DNA from: an uncultured Methanobrevibacter sp.
GTDB lineage: Archaea > Methanobacteriota > Methanobacteria > Methanobacteriales > Methanobacteriaceae
DNA: 46,346 nt
Direction: 5' to 3'
NCBI GenBank assembly: GCA_902794475.1
Contig: CADBHR010000007.1
Coordinates: forward strand, 1 to 46,346
Shown: positions 36,359-45,014 of the stretch, one piece after another
Layout of the letters: each line of letters opens with the position of its first letter
Numbering within the stretch: the first letter of the stretch is position 1
Notes under the pieces: generated by a model
What the model saw: only the letters and a program-made list of their open reading frames with translations
What the model was told of the DNA's origin: nothing
The model's database searches: none
Program-made: the position numbers and the translations under genes

Positions 36359-37207
36359 ATGATTACCGAAGTTATGATAAACAGACTGGATGAACTTATT
36401 GGAGATTACAACACTCCTTTTTTTAATTACCTTCTTTATTCATATGATTTGACTTTGAATGAATGTGAATGTATAATAAATGAGTTGAAAGATGACATCA
36501 GCTCAAATAGGGTTGTATCAAGCAATATGGTGTCCACCCTGGATGACTATTTCAAATCCAAAGTTGCAGATTTGGAAAAGCAGAAAAAGATGGACTATCT
36601 TTCCGGTCTAATCAGTGAGGATAATGACTTTTACATCAAATACTTGAAAAAATATGATTTGTCCTCTGAGGACATTGGCCTGATATGTCAAAGGGTCGAA
36701 TCCAAAATAATGATGGATAACATAAGTGATTTTGAAATAAAGAGATATCTGGAGTATTACTTTTCAAATTCCCTAAAACAGATTACTTACATTAACGATT
36801 TGAACGGCATTGTAGGCAACAATTACGACACTCTGTTGATTCAAAGCCAGAAGAGGAAGTATCCCATTTTAAGGGACAGAGACATTGTCGACATTGTTTT
36901 CAATATTCATGGTGAAATCATAGAAGCAAAGGAATTCAAAAATGGCATTAAAAATGAATTCAAAAGGCAATGCATGATTCGAAGTGAGGACAAAAAGGCG
37001 AAATGCAAAAAGAATCTCAACAGATTTGTCGAAGGCTGTGGGGACTCCTTTTCAAAGCTGACCAGATTTAAGGGGCTGGACAAAAGGGACGGTGAAATAA
37101 TTGTTTCACAAATCCTGGATGACATATCACAAGGCATGATTCAGCCTGAAATGATTGACGGTGTTTTTATAACCAGGCGTTTCAACGATTACAATGAGAG
37201 ACAGTAG
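36359..37207 (+). CDS. Helical-repeat protein of unknown function, partner of downstream helicase
   Basis: 282 residues, no signal peptide, rich in Asp, Lys and Ile. I read three to four imperfect repeats of about 45 residues, at 21-66 (FFNYLLYSYDLTLNECECII), 91-137 (FYIKYLKKYDLSSEDIGLIC), probably 167-203 (KYPILRDRDIVDIVFNI) and 231-274 (LTRFKGLDKRDGEIIVSQI). Each has a short helix, a K/S-x-D-L turn, and a helix ending in basic and aromatic residues. The pattern suggests a helical solenoid or an array of small helical modules. No SD precedes the ATG and an A/T-rich box lies near 36321-36330, so the mRNA may be leaderless. Its end overlaps the start of the helicase gene by 14 bases, so the two are coupled. 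Confidence 0.72.
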   Translation: MITEVMINRLDELIGDYNTPFFNYLLYSYDLTLNECECIINELKDDISSNRVVSSNMVSTLDDYFKSKVADLEKQKKMDYLSGLISEDNDFYIKYLKKYDLSSEDIGLICQRVESKIMMDNISDFEIKRYLEYYFSNSLKQITYINDLNGIVGNNYDTLLIQSQKRKYPILRDRDIVDIVFNIHGEIIEAKEFKNGIKNEFKRQCMIRSEDKKAKCKKNLNRFVEGCGDSFSKLTRFKGLDKRDGEIIVSQILDDISQGMIQPEMIDGVFITRRFNDYNERQ

Positions 37208-40200
37208 TGTTTTTACCTTTCTTAAAGGCAAATATGATGATTTATATGGCCTGTGCACGGTCATGGAAAAACTGATTGTTTTAAAAAGATACAATCTAGC
37301 CATGGCTGTGGCCAAGGTGATTCTGGATTTGTTCTGCCGCCAGACCAAAAGGGAACTCGTATTTACAATCGACGTTTTCAACGACCCTTCATTGAAGTTG
37401 ACGCAAGATGATTTGAAAAGCGTTCATGAAATACTTTTTGGATATATCTATAATGACTATTTTGTCGGACTGGAAGAGTTTTTGAGGGTTGACTATGAAT
37501 TCGACTTCAGCTTTTTGGGCAAAAATCCCCTAATCACCAATGATGATGTTTACATGATAGCGGATAACCTTGAGGTAAACTCAATTGCACCGTCACTTGC
37601 AGGTAGGGACGGCGACGACTTGATATCCATTGATGATTTGGACGCAGATGAAAAGGAAGATGTTTTAAATCTGGTGGAGGAGAATCTGAACCTATTCATT
37701 AAGGAGCACATGCTCACCCTTGAACTCTTTGACAGTGAAGGAAATCCATTATCGAGGAAGCTCAACTTCGAAGCGGTCAGAAAAACTGACAGATGTGTTG
37801 TTCGAGAGATTCCTCCGGATGTTGAACTTGACGATTTTCAAAGGGGTGCTGTCGAATACCTTGGAAAGCCGCTGGTGATTAATGCGGGCCCAGGTGCCGG
37901 AAAAACTCGGGTTATAATTGAAAGGGTGCTTTACCTGATTGATAATGGAGCGGCGCCGGAGTCAATACTTGTAATCACATTCACAAACAAGGCCGCAGAC
38001 GAATTGAGGGAGCGCTTCAAAAAGGACACCAAACTGGAGCTCAACGTCATAAACCAGATGAGGATAAGCACAATCCACAGTTTCTGCAGGTCTGTCCTTT
38101 CCGATTTTTGCGACATTCCATATAATCTGCTTAAACGGGAATCCGAAAGGAACCTGTTTTTCAACAAGCACAGAAAGGATCTGGGCTTCACAGGCCCTGC
38201 ATTTTTAAGGAATTACGAATCAGGCCAGGTTCTGAAAAAGTATGACGAGTATGCTCTTTTTGAAGTCGATTCACAGGCATTGATTGAACATATCGAGTCA
38301 AAGTACCGGCCAAGCGAGGAGTACCTATCATACATTGACGAGTATTACAAGACACACTCAGACAACCAGTATCCGACAAAAAAGGAAATCAAGGCCCTGC
38401 ATTTCTCATGTGATGTCTACAAGGCACGTTACCTGCAGATTGCCAAATCCTATAAAGACTGGATTGAGCTGATGGAATCGGAACATGTCTGTGACCAGAA
38501 TTATCTACTCATCAAGGCATTGGAGATACTTTCCGATGGGGATAACCTGAAGCAGGTCCAGTACCGCAACGTCTTGATTGACGAGTTTCAGGACACCGAT
38601 GCAATTCAGATGCAGATATTCGAGCACTTGAGAAGCGTTGCCGATACATTCACTGTCGTAGGCGATGCGGACCAGAGCATATACTCATTCAGGGCAGCCA
38701 ATCCAAAGTTCTTCAATGACTACTCCAAAAGCGATGAGTTCGAAAACAGGATACTTGTCAACAATTACCGCTCTACATCGGATATAGTCGATTTCAACGA
38801 AAGATTCATAAGCCAGAAGCGTGCAAATCCGAAGGACCTGAAGGCGGTCAATGAATCCAAGATGCCCGTTTACATGCTTGAAAGCAAAAGGGACGATGAG
38901 GAATACCGTGGACTGGCATATATCATCAAGAACCTGAAAAGCTCAGGCAAAATAGCCAAATACAGTGATGTCTGCATCCTCTTCAGAAGCCATAAGGACA
39001 AGAAGGACATATTGGAGGAATTCGAAAGACAGGAAATTCCATACTACCTCAAGGGAATTGACGATTTGATTTATCAGGATGAGGTCAAGGCGGTTCTTGC
39101 CCTCATTTGGTATATGCTGCCCTTCGACCCGACCCGAATTGCATATTATGGGGATGGAGGCCAGTGGATCAACCTGTCGTCATTCACAGACACATATTAC
39201 GAATCCTCAAAGGTATTCAGGCTGTCGACCAAAACACAGGACATCCTCAATGACATCGAAAGGAGGCATCATGCAAACGTTATAAATATAAAAAGCAGCT
39301 TCAAGCCCCTTGACTCATCGGCAAAATCAACTTCAATAATGGATGTCGTCAGGGATTATGCCGACGACACATTGGAGGAGATGTTCCGGAGGGTGGGAAC
39401 GGTCGATTTGAGCACATATTCACGGGATGAGCTGAAGGGAATCGGAATATCAGACGAGCATGACCTGGACTTTTTCACCAGTCTGAACGAATTGAAATCA
39501 TCATTGGGTGCAGCAGGAATGACCTGCCTTGAGGTCTTCTATGAACTGGTGAGGATAACTGGATTTGCCGATGAGCTTTTCTCAAGAAGCGATTTTGAGG
39601 CCAAGAAGGCAGCCCTTAACCTTGCTTTGATATCTGAAATCATCTCTGATTATGAGAATATCATGGGAAAATATGACCTGGTCGGGCTTTTCAATTATCT
39701 GTACCGTTCCCTCAAGTATTACTCATGCCCAATCAACGAGGAGGAGGACAACTCCCAGAAGGTCCACATTATGACTGTCCACAAGGCAAAGGGACTCGAA
39801 TATCCGGTTGTAATAACCGCATCAATCAAGGACAGGAGCTTTCCTCTGAAATTCTCCGCCCAAAGGAAGGCCCACGTCTTCAACAACTATCCTGTCTATC
39901 CGACCCCCAACAGATTCCTGAAATATAAGATTTCCGAGGACAGGGAGCCTTTCGAGTTTGACCGTGAGGAGGAGAGGGTTGTCTATGTTGCAAACACCCG
40001 TGCCGAAGAGCTTTTGATTCTCTCAACTGTGCTTCCAAGAACTGGAAGCAAGACCCCGCAGGTCCTGAAGGACTATGAGAACGGACTGGTGAAGATTGAG
40101 CCTTTTGACGTATTCAACATGAAGAAGGTAAACTCCCATATGATAAGGGACACCACACTCTTCAACCAAATAGATTTCGAGGACATTCTTGACGATTACC

Positions 40201-40868
40201 TGTTCTGCCCTTTGAGATACAATCTTGAGTGCAACCTCAAGTTCAAAAATCCCAAAAACATAAACAAGTTCATAGACTCCAAGCTGAGGATAATTGTAAA
40301 TCGCCTGCACAACGACAAGTTCGGCACCGACTGGGACAGGGACAGCATTGAAAATCTGGTTTCTGAAGTCATCCGCTCATACTCCTTTGCATCAGGTGAA
40401 AGGAATCTCAAGAAACTATTCAACCATTTCGCTGATTATTGGACAGACTATGGAAAGAACTTTGACGTTTTAAGGACATCCCATCCTGTAAGCCTGGAAG
40501 TTGGAGGATATGACATTAACGGAGTAATCGATTTGATTGTCAGCGACGGCGAAGCGGTGAGCCTTGTCCACTTCATCCGCACACGTGATGAGATGAAAAA
40601 CTACCATTCATTTTATATGGATTTGCTTAGCTATTATGCAATTGCCCTAAAGGAAAGGGAGGATATGGATGTTGAAAACCTGATGCTTTACGTCCTGGAC
40701 GAAGGAAAGCTCTATGAAAGGGAATTCGTTAAGGATGAATTAACATTGGATTATCTTGCCGCTGTGGTTGAGAGGATTTCAGAGGACAACTACTCAAGGC
40801 ATCATGTAGGCTGCGGCGAGTGCGAATTCAACGGTTTGGTCTGTCAAGGCGACAATCCATTTAATTAG
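37194..40868 (+). CDS. UvrD/Rep-type superfamily 1 helicase with degenerate PD-(D/E)XK nuclease domain
   Basis: 1224 residues. The N-terminal 215 residues are helical and not recognised. The SF1A helicase core has Walker A GPGAGKT (Lys237), TFTNKAADELRER, STIHSFC, motif II DEFQD (Asp463/Glu464), GDADQSIYSFRAANP, NNYRS, VHIMTVHKAKGLE and EEERVVYVANTRA. All ATPase motifs are intact, so a 3'-5' DNA translocase is expected. The C-terminal 220 residues match the Fe-S PD-(D/E)XK nucleases of AddB/Cas4 type: CPLRY (Cys1005), GVIDLI (Asp1113) and CGEC plus C at 1207, 1210 and 1217. Where the active site should read D-F-K the sequence is VHFIRT (His1126, Ile1128), so the nuclease is probably inactive. 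Related to DNA repair or defence helicases; which one is open. Confidence 0.9.
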   Translation: MRDSSVFTFLKGKYDDLYGLCTVMEKLIVLKRYNLAMAVAKVILDLFCRQTKRELVFTIDVFNDPSLKLTQDDLKSVHEILFGYIYNDYFVGLEEFLRVDYEFDFSFLGKNPLITNDDVYMIADNLEVNSIAPSLAGRDGDDLISIDDLDADEKEDVLNLVEENLNLFIKEHMLTLELFDSEGNPLSRKLNFEAVRKTDRCVVREIPPDVELDDFQRGAVEYLGKPLVINAGPGAGKTRVIIERVLYLIDNGAAPESILVITFTNKAADELRERFKKDTKLELNVINQMRISTIHSFCRSVLSDFCDIPYNLLKRESERNLFFNKHRKDLGFTGPAFLRNYESGQVLKKYDEYALFEVDSQALIEHIESKYRPSEEYLSYIDEYYKTHSDNQYPTKKEIKALHFSCDVYKARYLQIAKSYKDWIELMESEHVCDQNYLLIKALEILSDGDNLKQVQYRNVLIDEFQDTDAIQMQIFEHLRSVADTFTVVGDADQSIYSFRAANPKFFNDYSKSDEFENRILVNNYRSTSDIVDFNERFISQKRANPKDLKAVNESKMPVYMLESKRDDEEYRGLAYIIKNLKSSGKIAKYSDVCILFRSHKDKKDILEEFERQEIPYYLKGIDDLIYQDEVKAVLALIWYMLPFDPTRIAYYGDGGQWINLSSFTDTYYESSKVFRLSTKTQDILNDIERRHHANVINIKSSFKPLDSSAKSTSIMDVVRDYADDTLEEMFRRVGTVDLSTYSRDELKGIGISDEHDLDFFTSLNELKSSLGAAGMTCLEVFYELVRITGFADELFSRSDFEAKKAALNLALISEIISDYENIMGKYDLVGLFNYLYRSLKYYSCPINEEEDNSQKVHIMTVHKAKGLEYPVVITASIKDRSFPLKFSAQRKAHVFNNYPVYPTPNRFLKYKISEDREPFEFDREEERVVYVANTRAEELLILSTVLPRTGSKTPQVLKDYENGLVKIEPFDVFNMKKVNSHMIRDTTLFNQIDFEDILDDYLFCPLRYNLECNLKFKNPKNINKFIDSKLRIIVNRLHNDKFGTDWDRDSIENLVSEVIRSYSFASGERNLKKLFNHFADYWTDYGKNFDVLRTSHPVSLEVGGYDINGVIDLIVSDGEAVSLVHFIRTRDEMKNYHSFYMDLLSYYAIALKEREDMDVENLMLYVLDEGKLYEREFVKDELTLDYLAAVVERISEDNYSRHHVGCGECEFNGLVCQGDNPFN

Positions 40869-40878
40869 AGGTGTATTA

Positions 40879-41769
40879 ATGAGCTTAAATATTTCTGATG
40901 AACTTAATATGGAAACTCATGAGAACCTGGTGAGATTCAGCGTTGAAGGCACATCCACAAACTGGATGGCCAGTGACGATTTGTTTATCAAAAGGATTGA
41001 TGAGGACAATTTGAACAGGGACCTTTTAGTTGAACACATGAAAAAGGAAATTCAGATCAAGAATCTTCTTGATGAGGCAATCTCCATTTTCAAAACCCAA
41101 AAATTTGCCAAGGCTATTGAAATGCTTGATGAGGTGCTTTTCTATGATCCGGAATATGGTGAGGCTTTGCTTTTTAAATCCTACTGTTTGAGGGGACAGG
41201 GGCATTTTGTAAAGGCCCTTAGGCATTATAAGCGTGCAGTAAAATCCGATGAGTCCCTAAGGGATAATGAATATCACATGGCAATTACTCGCCAGGCCAA
41301 TGAAGAGAGGTCAAATTTCCCAAAACTGAAACTGAACATCTACGCAGGCGATGAGCATTTTGCCCGTGGGGAGTTTGAAATGGCAATTGAAAGCTATGAC
41401 CGGGCACTTGAGGATTCTTCAAAATTCAAGCAAAAGATACTTTCCAAACTCCTCAATAAGAAAGCCACAGCATGCATTAAGTTGAATGATTACGGTGATG
41501 CTTGTGAGTGTTTTGGCAAGTCTCTGGAGGTTGACGGCAATGACTATGCGATTTTTGGCAAGGGCGTTTGTGAATATGAATTGGATTTGGATATTGATTC
41601 AGGATTCAGGAGATGTCTTAGGATTTCAAAGCGCCAGATGCTTCAACAGGCTTTGATTTTAAATGATATGGGGTATCATGAAGAATCGTCAAGGATTGCA
41701 GATTATCTGAGGAAAAACCACTTCAAAAATGATGACATTTATGAGAAGTTGCAGGCACTTATAGATTAA
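40879..41769 (+). CDS. TPR-like protein downstream of helicase
   Basis: 296 residues, ten bases after the helicase stop, with the SD GAGGTG ahead of the ATG, so it belongs to the helicase operon. Residues 1-60 are acidic and not recognised. From about 65 it is helical, with TPR units LDEAISIFKTQKFAKAIEMLDEVLFYDPEYGEALLFKSY, YAGDEHFARGEFEMAIESYDRAL and LLNKKATACIKLNDYGDACECFGKSL in order. It probably acts as a scaffold for a protein complex. It shares TPR style with the gene at 30540 but is not evidently a paralogue. A tightly linked helicase, helical-repeat protein and TPR protein suggest one machine (inference). Confidence 0.85.
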   Translation: MSLNISDELNMETHENLVRFSVEGTSTNWMASDDLFIKRIDEDNLNRDLLVEHMKKEIQIKNLLDEAISIFKTQKFAKAIEMLDEVLFYDPEYGEALLFKSYCLRGQGHFVKALRHYKRAVKSDESLRDNEYHMAITRQANEERSNFPKLKLNIYAGDEHFARGEFEMAIESYDRALEDSSKFKQKILSKLLNKKATACIKLNDYGDACECFGKSLEVDGNDYAIFGKGVCEYELDLDIDSGFRRCLRISKRQMLQQALILNDMGYHEESSRIADYLRKNHFKNDDIYEKLQALID

Positions 41770-41878
41770 CCCTTTCAGTTATTGATTTCTTCAATGCAAC
41801 TTTCATTATTTTAAATATAGCCTTCATTATTTTAATAAAAAATCTATTGTATATACTTTTAATTAAACGTTTCTTTAA

Positions 41879-42298
41879 TTATATTGGCAGTTCAAATGTT
41901 TCCCCCACATCCTCGATTTCGATGTCAATATCAAAGGAGTCATCATCGGATTCGATTTCAATCTTTGCGATGTTTTGTTCAAGACCACTAAATTTTGCCA
42001 TGAAATCGCACAGCTCTTCCCTTTTGATGGTGCGGGAATATGTTTTAACGGATTTTGAATTCTCACTTTCCTTTTCGTCTTCCTTCAGATATTGGGACAG
42101 GAAGCTGCTGCATGTGAAAATGTCGGTGAGGTAATATTTGCCTGAAACCTGATTTTTTTCTATCAGTTCATGTTTTTTTAGAGATTCAACCACTTCAAAA
42201 GGATTTTCAAAATGATTTGCAATCTCTTCAGGTGTGAATTCACATCCAAAACCAAAAATGTCAATCAATTCGTTCAATTTAATTGCTAATCCATTCAT
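41879..42298 (-). CDS. Small protein with winged-helix-like N-terminus
   Basis: 139 residues. The first 60 (FGFGCEFTPEEIANHFENPFEVVESLKKHELIEKN) look like a winged helix-turn-helix, followed by the beta-hairpin-like VSGKYYLTDIF. A basic linker (KSVKTYSRTIKREEL) then leads into an acidic C-terminus (EIESDDDSFDIDIEIED). No SD precedes the ATG, and TATA-like sequence lies close to it, so translation may be leaderless. Convergent with the helicase operon. A DNA-binding role is plausible but unproven. The acidic tail could mimic DNA or serve an interaction. Confidence 0.6.
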   Translation of the reverse strand: MNGLAIKLNELIDIFGFGCEFTPEEIANHFENPFEVVESLKKHELIEKNQVSGKYYLTDIFTCSSFLSQYLKEDEKESENSKSVKTYSRTIKREELCDFMAKFSGLEQNIAKIEIESDDDSFDIDIEIEDVGETFELPI

Positions 42299-42538
42299 AT
42301 TATAATATATGTTGGGTGATTTAAAAAGATGTTTAATATTTTAGATGAATCCTACAAATTTAAATAGGATTAAAATATATTATTAAATAGGAAAACATTG
42401 TATGTTTTTCTAAAATTTGTAAAAAACACGTATGTTATCAGTATTAAATGGATTATTGCCTGGTTTTACATGATTGGCTGGGCAATATTAATACTGTTTT
42501 TGGAATTCTTTTTTTTTAAAGCGGCTCAAGGCGATATT

Positions 42539-42808
42539 ATGGATGATGAGACATTGAAGGTATTTGCATATGTTAACATTTCCACATATAGGGTCAGGGC
42601 GGTAAAGGCTCTTGACGGCGAGGTGAAAACTCCAACTAATATTGCAAAGGAAGCCGATATCAAGCTCAATCACATTTCCAAAACCCTTCATCAATTGAAG
42701 GATTGTGGAGTTGCGGTCTGCATTAATGAGAATGTCAAGCGCGGAAGATTGTATAGGCTGACCAGCGTTGGAGAGGAAATTGTAGATTATTTGGACAATA
42801 TGGGGTAG
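42539..42808 (+). CDS. Winged-helix transcriptional regulator (ArsR/MarR-like)
   Basis: 89 residues from the ATG at 42539, chosen because AGGCGAT precedes it. The frame is open upstream from 42398, but that part is a hydrophobic stretch with no SD and is probably not translated. NISTYRVRAVKAL, TPTNIAKEADIKLNHISKTLHQL and RGRLYRLTSVGEEIVDYL have the order helix, recognition helix, wing and C-terminal helix of small archaeal winged-helix regulators. No ligand cysteines of the classic ArsR type are present. Five bases separate it from the gene at 42814, so the two are co-transcribed and the regulator may control both. Confidence 0.75.
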   Translation: MDDETLKVFAYVNISTYRVRAVKALDGEVKTPTNIAKEADIKLNHISKTLHQLKDCGVAVCINENVKRGRLYRLTSVGEEIVDYLDNMG

Positions 42809-42813
42809 TTTCG

Positions 42814-43188
42814 ATGAAATTTTCAGGATTCATGAATGTGTATCTTCTGGATGATATGAGCTGGGAATATCAGTTTGGCGACAGATCACTCAAGGCAGCA
42901 ACATTGAAGGATTTGGAGTTGCTGGTGAATCTCTATGGTCTTAAATGGAATATTCTTGATGATGATTTGGCAAGAAGATCTCGGGAAATCGACAAGAACA
43001 ATGTCACAGGTTTTCTGAATGTATACCTTAAGGATGACTACTGGCATTACAGGGGTTCTGATTTGAAGGCCACAAGTCTTCAGGTTCTAAAAAAGAAGGT
43101 CTTGGCAAATGGCCTTGAATGGAAAGAGACCAATAATGATCTGGCATATAAGAACTGGAAACTGGACATGAGAAGGTTCAAGAAATAA
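42814..43188 (+). CDS. Protein with two copies of a small unknown domain
   Basis: 124 residues made of two tandem copies of one domain. Copy 1, at about 4-53, runs GFMNVYLLDDMSWEYQFG, SLKAATLKDLELLVNLYGL and KWNILDDDLAR. Copy 2, at about 67-115, runs GFLNVYLKDDYWHYRGS, LKATSLQVLKKKVLANGLEW and KETNNDLAYK. Each copy reads beta-hairpin, then a K-A-x-S/T-L helix, then G-L-x-W. The domain is also present once each in 35424 and 35850. There is no signal peptide; the C-terminus is basic (RRFKK). That is the same five residues as the anchor tail of the adhesins, but with no hydrophobic segment before it, so probably chance. No function can be given. Confidence 0.7.
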   Translation: MKFSGFMNVYLLDDMSWEYQFGDRSLKAATLKDLELLVNLYGLKWNILDDDLARRSREIDKNNVTGFLNVYLKDDYWHYRGSDLKATSLQVLKKKVLANGLEWKETNNDLAYKNWKLDMRRFKK

Positions 43189-43233
43189 TTAACGTTTCAG
43201 TTTTCTTTTTTAAAATCAATATTCAGGTAGCAA

Positions 43234-43243
43234 GTTATATATA
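43234..43243 (+). promoter_or_regulatory. TATA box of small envelope protein gene
   Basis: GTTATATATA about 55 bases ahead of the ATG at 43290, with transcription expected near 43265. The leader then carries the SD AGGAGGT at 43278-43284. Confidence 0.5.
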
Positions 43244-43289
43244 CTGCTTTGACATAATATCCTTAAAAGATACTTTAGGAGGTATAATT

Positions 43290-43820
43290 ATGGATAAAAA
43301 CAAATTAGTTTTTGGCGGATTGGTTGCGATAATTGCAATTATATCAGTCGGAATGGTCATGGGAGTATCCGATACCAATAAAACCGAAACCAAACTGAAG
43401 GTCAAAGCCAGTTCCCCGTTCCATGATGGGGACAGTATTAAAATTAAGCTGATGGATGCAAACAACACTCCAATTTCAAACAAGACTGTCAATGTGACTG
43501 TGACAGATAATAACAACGATTCATCTAATTTTTCAGTGATGACCAACGATAAGGGAGTAGGGAAGTTGAAGCTTGATAAGGATGCAGGCGAATATGAGGT
43601 CAAATGCAACTTCACAGGTGACGACAAATATAATCCATGCAATAAGACCATTAACTTAACCATTGAAGAAGAAGTTGTCGAGGAAGAAAGCTCTGAAGAT
43701 TCTGGTGCATTTTACAGTGCACAGGAAGGCAGGGTAATCTATACTGGCGAAATTCATGACGCTCCCGACGGCAACAGATATGAGCACGTTGGAAATAACG
43801 AATGGGTCATGGTCGAATAG
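43290..43820 (+). CDS. Membrane-anchored protein with one Ig-like domain
   Basis: 176 residues, strong SD (AGGAGGT) before the ATG. The N-terminal hydrophobic segment LVFGGLVAIIAIISVGMVMG is a signal anchor. It is followed by one Ig-like (Big-type) module at about 35-125: KLKVKASSPFHDGD, KLMDANNTPISNKTVNVTV, KGVGKLKLDKDAGEYEVKCNF and YNPCNKTINL, with many NNT/NNS sequons. A short acidic linker (EEEVVEEESSED) leads to a C-terminal GRVIYTGEIHDAPDGN and EHVGNNEWVMVE tail. The Ig-like module has the same style as those in the large adhesins but stands alone, so this may be a small accessory wall protein. Confidence 0.75.
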   Translation: MDKNKLVFGGLVAIIAIISVGMVMGVSDTNKTETKLKVKASSPFHDGDSIKIKLMDANNTPISNKTVNVTVTDNNNDSSNFSVMTNDKGVGKLKLDKDAGEYEVKCNFTGDDKYNPCNKTINLTIEEEVVEEESSEDSGAFYSAQEGRVIYTGEIHDAPDGNRYEHVGNNEWVMVE

Positions 43821-43835
43821 AATTTTTTTAATTTC

Positions 43836-43861
43836 TATTGTAGGATGATTTTCCTACAATA
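43836..43861 (+). terminator. Hairpin after small envelope gene
   Basis: TATTGTAGGA and TCCTACAATA form a perfect 10-base stem around a six-base loop, 15 bases after the stop, with T-rich sequence on both sides. Likely terminator for the plus-strand gene ending at 43820. Confidence 0.6.
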
Positions 43862-43887
43862 TACCTGTTTTTAAAAATAGAAAAAGG

Positions 43888-43906
43888 GTTTGATTTAAAA
43901 TCAAAC
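43888..43906 (-). terminator. Hairpin and T run after minus-strand zinc-ribbon gene
   Basis: GTTTGATTT and AAATCAAAC face each other around one central base, just past the stop at 43909. On the minus strand a run of T follows (the A run at 43881-43885), which gives a terminator for the gene starting at 44778. Confidence 0.55.
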
Positions 43907-43908
43907 TT

Positions 43909-44778
43909 CTAAATTATTGCACCGACGCTAACTAAACCATATTTTTCGCTTGTGCTTTTTGAGTCCAGAACGTCACCGTCCTTGATGATTTGTACTTTAA
44001 GCTTGTCTGAACTTCCGTCCATTTTCTGCACTGCAGCTGCAATCACCTCATATTTTGATTCATCAATTTTTATGGCATCGTTTCCGGTTCCTGAGTAGGA
44101 TATGCTTGTGCTTTCATCTCCAACCGTTGCTGACCATTCTCCAGGGTATGTGATTTTAATCTGCACGCTGCCGTCTCCGGTAGATCCGGAAGCATCCTCG
44201 ATTATCACATCATCGGCAAGGCCTGTTGGGGAGGCATCGTCTAGGGTTGCAGTTGATGCAAATGCAACGAATGAAATGATTAAAATCACCAAGGCAATTA
44301 CCGCTATTCCGGCCGCTTTTCCTTTTGAAATTGATTCTGGCCTAAATCCTCCAAATATTGTCGGAAGTTCACGGCCCTCATTGATAGCCTGGCTGCATCT
44401 GTATCCGTCATATGTCGCATAGACTGTAATTCCTATTCCTATTGCTGTAATGAGTATGGTAATTGCATAAGTGTCATAGAAAATGGAAATCACCGTGAAG
44501 ATGGCTGAAAGCAGAAATCCTATTGCACCGAAAATAGCTGCCCTGTTGAACAGTCGAAGGTATATTGCATGACCTATTCCGCAAAGCCCATACAGAATCA
44601 TTCCACCAATGAAATTCAATATTGGGGCTATCCATTTGTTTTTTTGGCCGTTGTACTGGGGAGTTTGCGCATCTGCTTTTGGCTGTGATGAGGATATGTC
44701 CTGAAGTTCATACCCGCAATCGACGCAAAACTTCGCTTCATCCTTGTTTTTGGCCCCACAATTTGGACAAAATTTCAT
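43909..44778 (-). CDS. Zinc-ribbon membrane protein with exported C-terminal domain
   Basis: 289 residues from the ATG at 44778, fixed by GAGGTGA upstream; the frame is open further up, but without SD. Residues 1-20 are a zinc ribbon (CPNCGAKN and CVDCGYEL). About four or five hydrophobic segments follow (FIGGMILYGLCGIGHAIYL, IFGAIGFLLSAIFTVISIF, ITILITAIGIGITVYA, GIAVIALVILIISFVAFA). The C-terminal 85 residues lie outside the membrane: VQIKITYPGEWSATVG, YSGTGNDAIKID, YEVIAAAVQKMDGSSDKL and KDGDVLDSKST. That outer domain recurs in the gene at 45820. Zinc-ribbon plus membrane proteins are common in methanogens, but their role is unknown. Convergent with the gene at 43290, with two hairpins in the gap. 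Confidence 0.75.
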   Translation of the reverse strand: MKFCPNCGAKNKDEAKFCVDCGYELQDISSSQPKADAQTPQYNGQKNKWIAPILNFIGGMILYGLCGIGHAIYLRLFNRAAIFGAIGFLLSAIFTVISIFYDTYAITILITAIGIGITVYATYDGYRCSQAINEGRELPTIFGGFRPESISKGKAAGIAVIALVILIISFVAFASTATLDDASPTGLADDVIIEDASGSTGDGSVQIKITYPGEWSATVGDESTSISYSGTGNDAIKIDESKYEVIAAAVQKMDGSSDKLKVQIIKDGDVLDSKSTSEKYGLVSVGAII

Positions 44779-45014
44779 CTTTTCACCTCTTTTTTGAATA
44801 AGAAAAAGTTCCTGTGATTGATAATCTATTTTTGAAGTTATATAATGATATCCATTTCTTGTTTTAATTTGTTTAGGAATATGCAAAACAATTTCAAGGT
44901 TTTCACTTTTCAATATATTCATTGAATTTTGCACAATGTTAATCAATAATTATTTAACAGTATAACTACAAAATTCCTATTATAGTTTAAAAAAATTATA
45001 TTTGGATGATAAAA

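Noticed and set aside
42398-42538. Membrane segment ahead of the winged-helix regulator
   Set aside because: The frame is open, but no SD precedes it, and the ATG at 42539 has AGGCGAT at good spacing.
43170-43188. RRFKK at the end of the 42814 protein as an adhesin-type anchor
   Set aside because: No hydrophobic segment or signal peptide is present.
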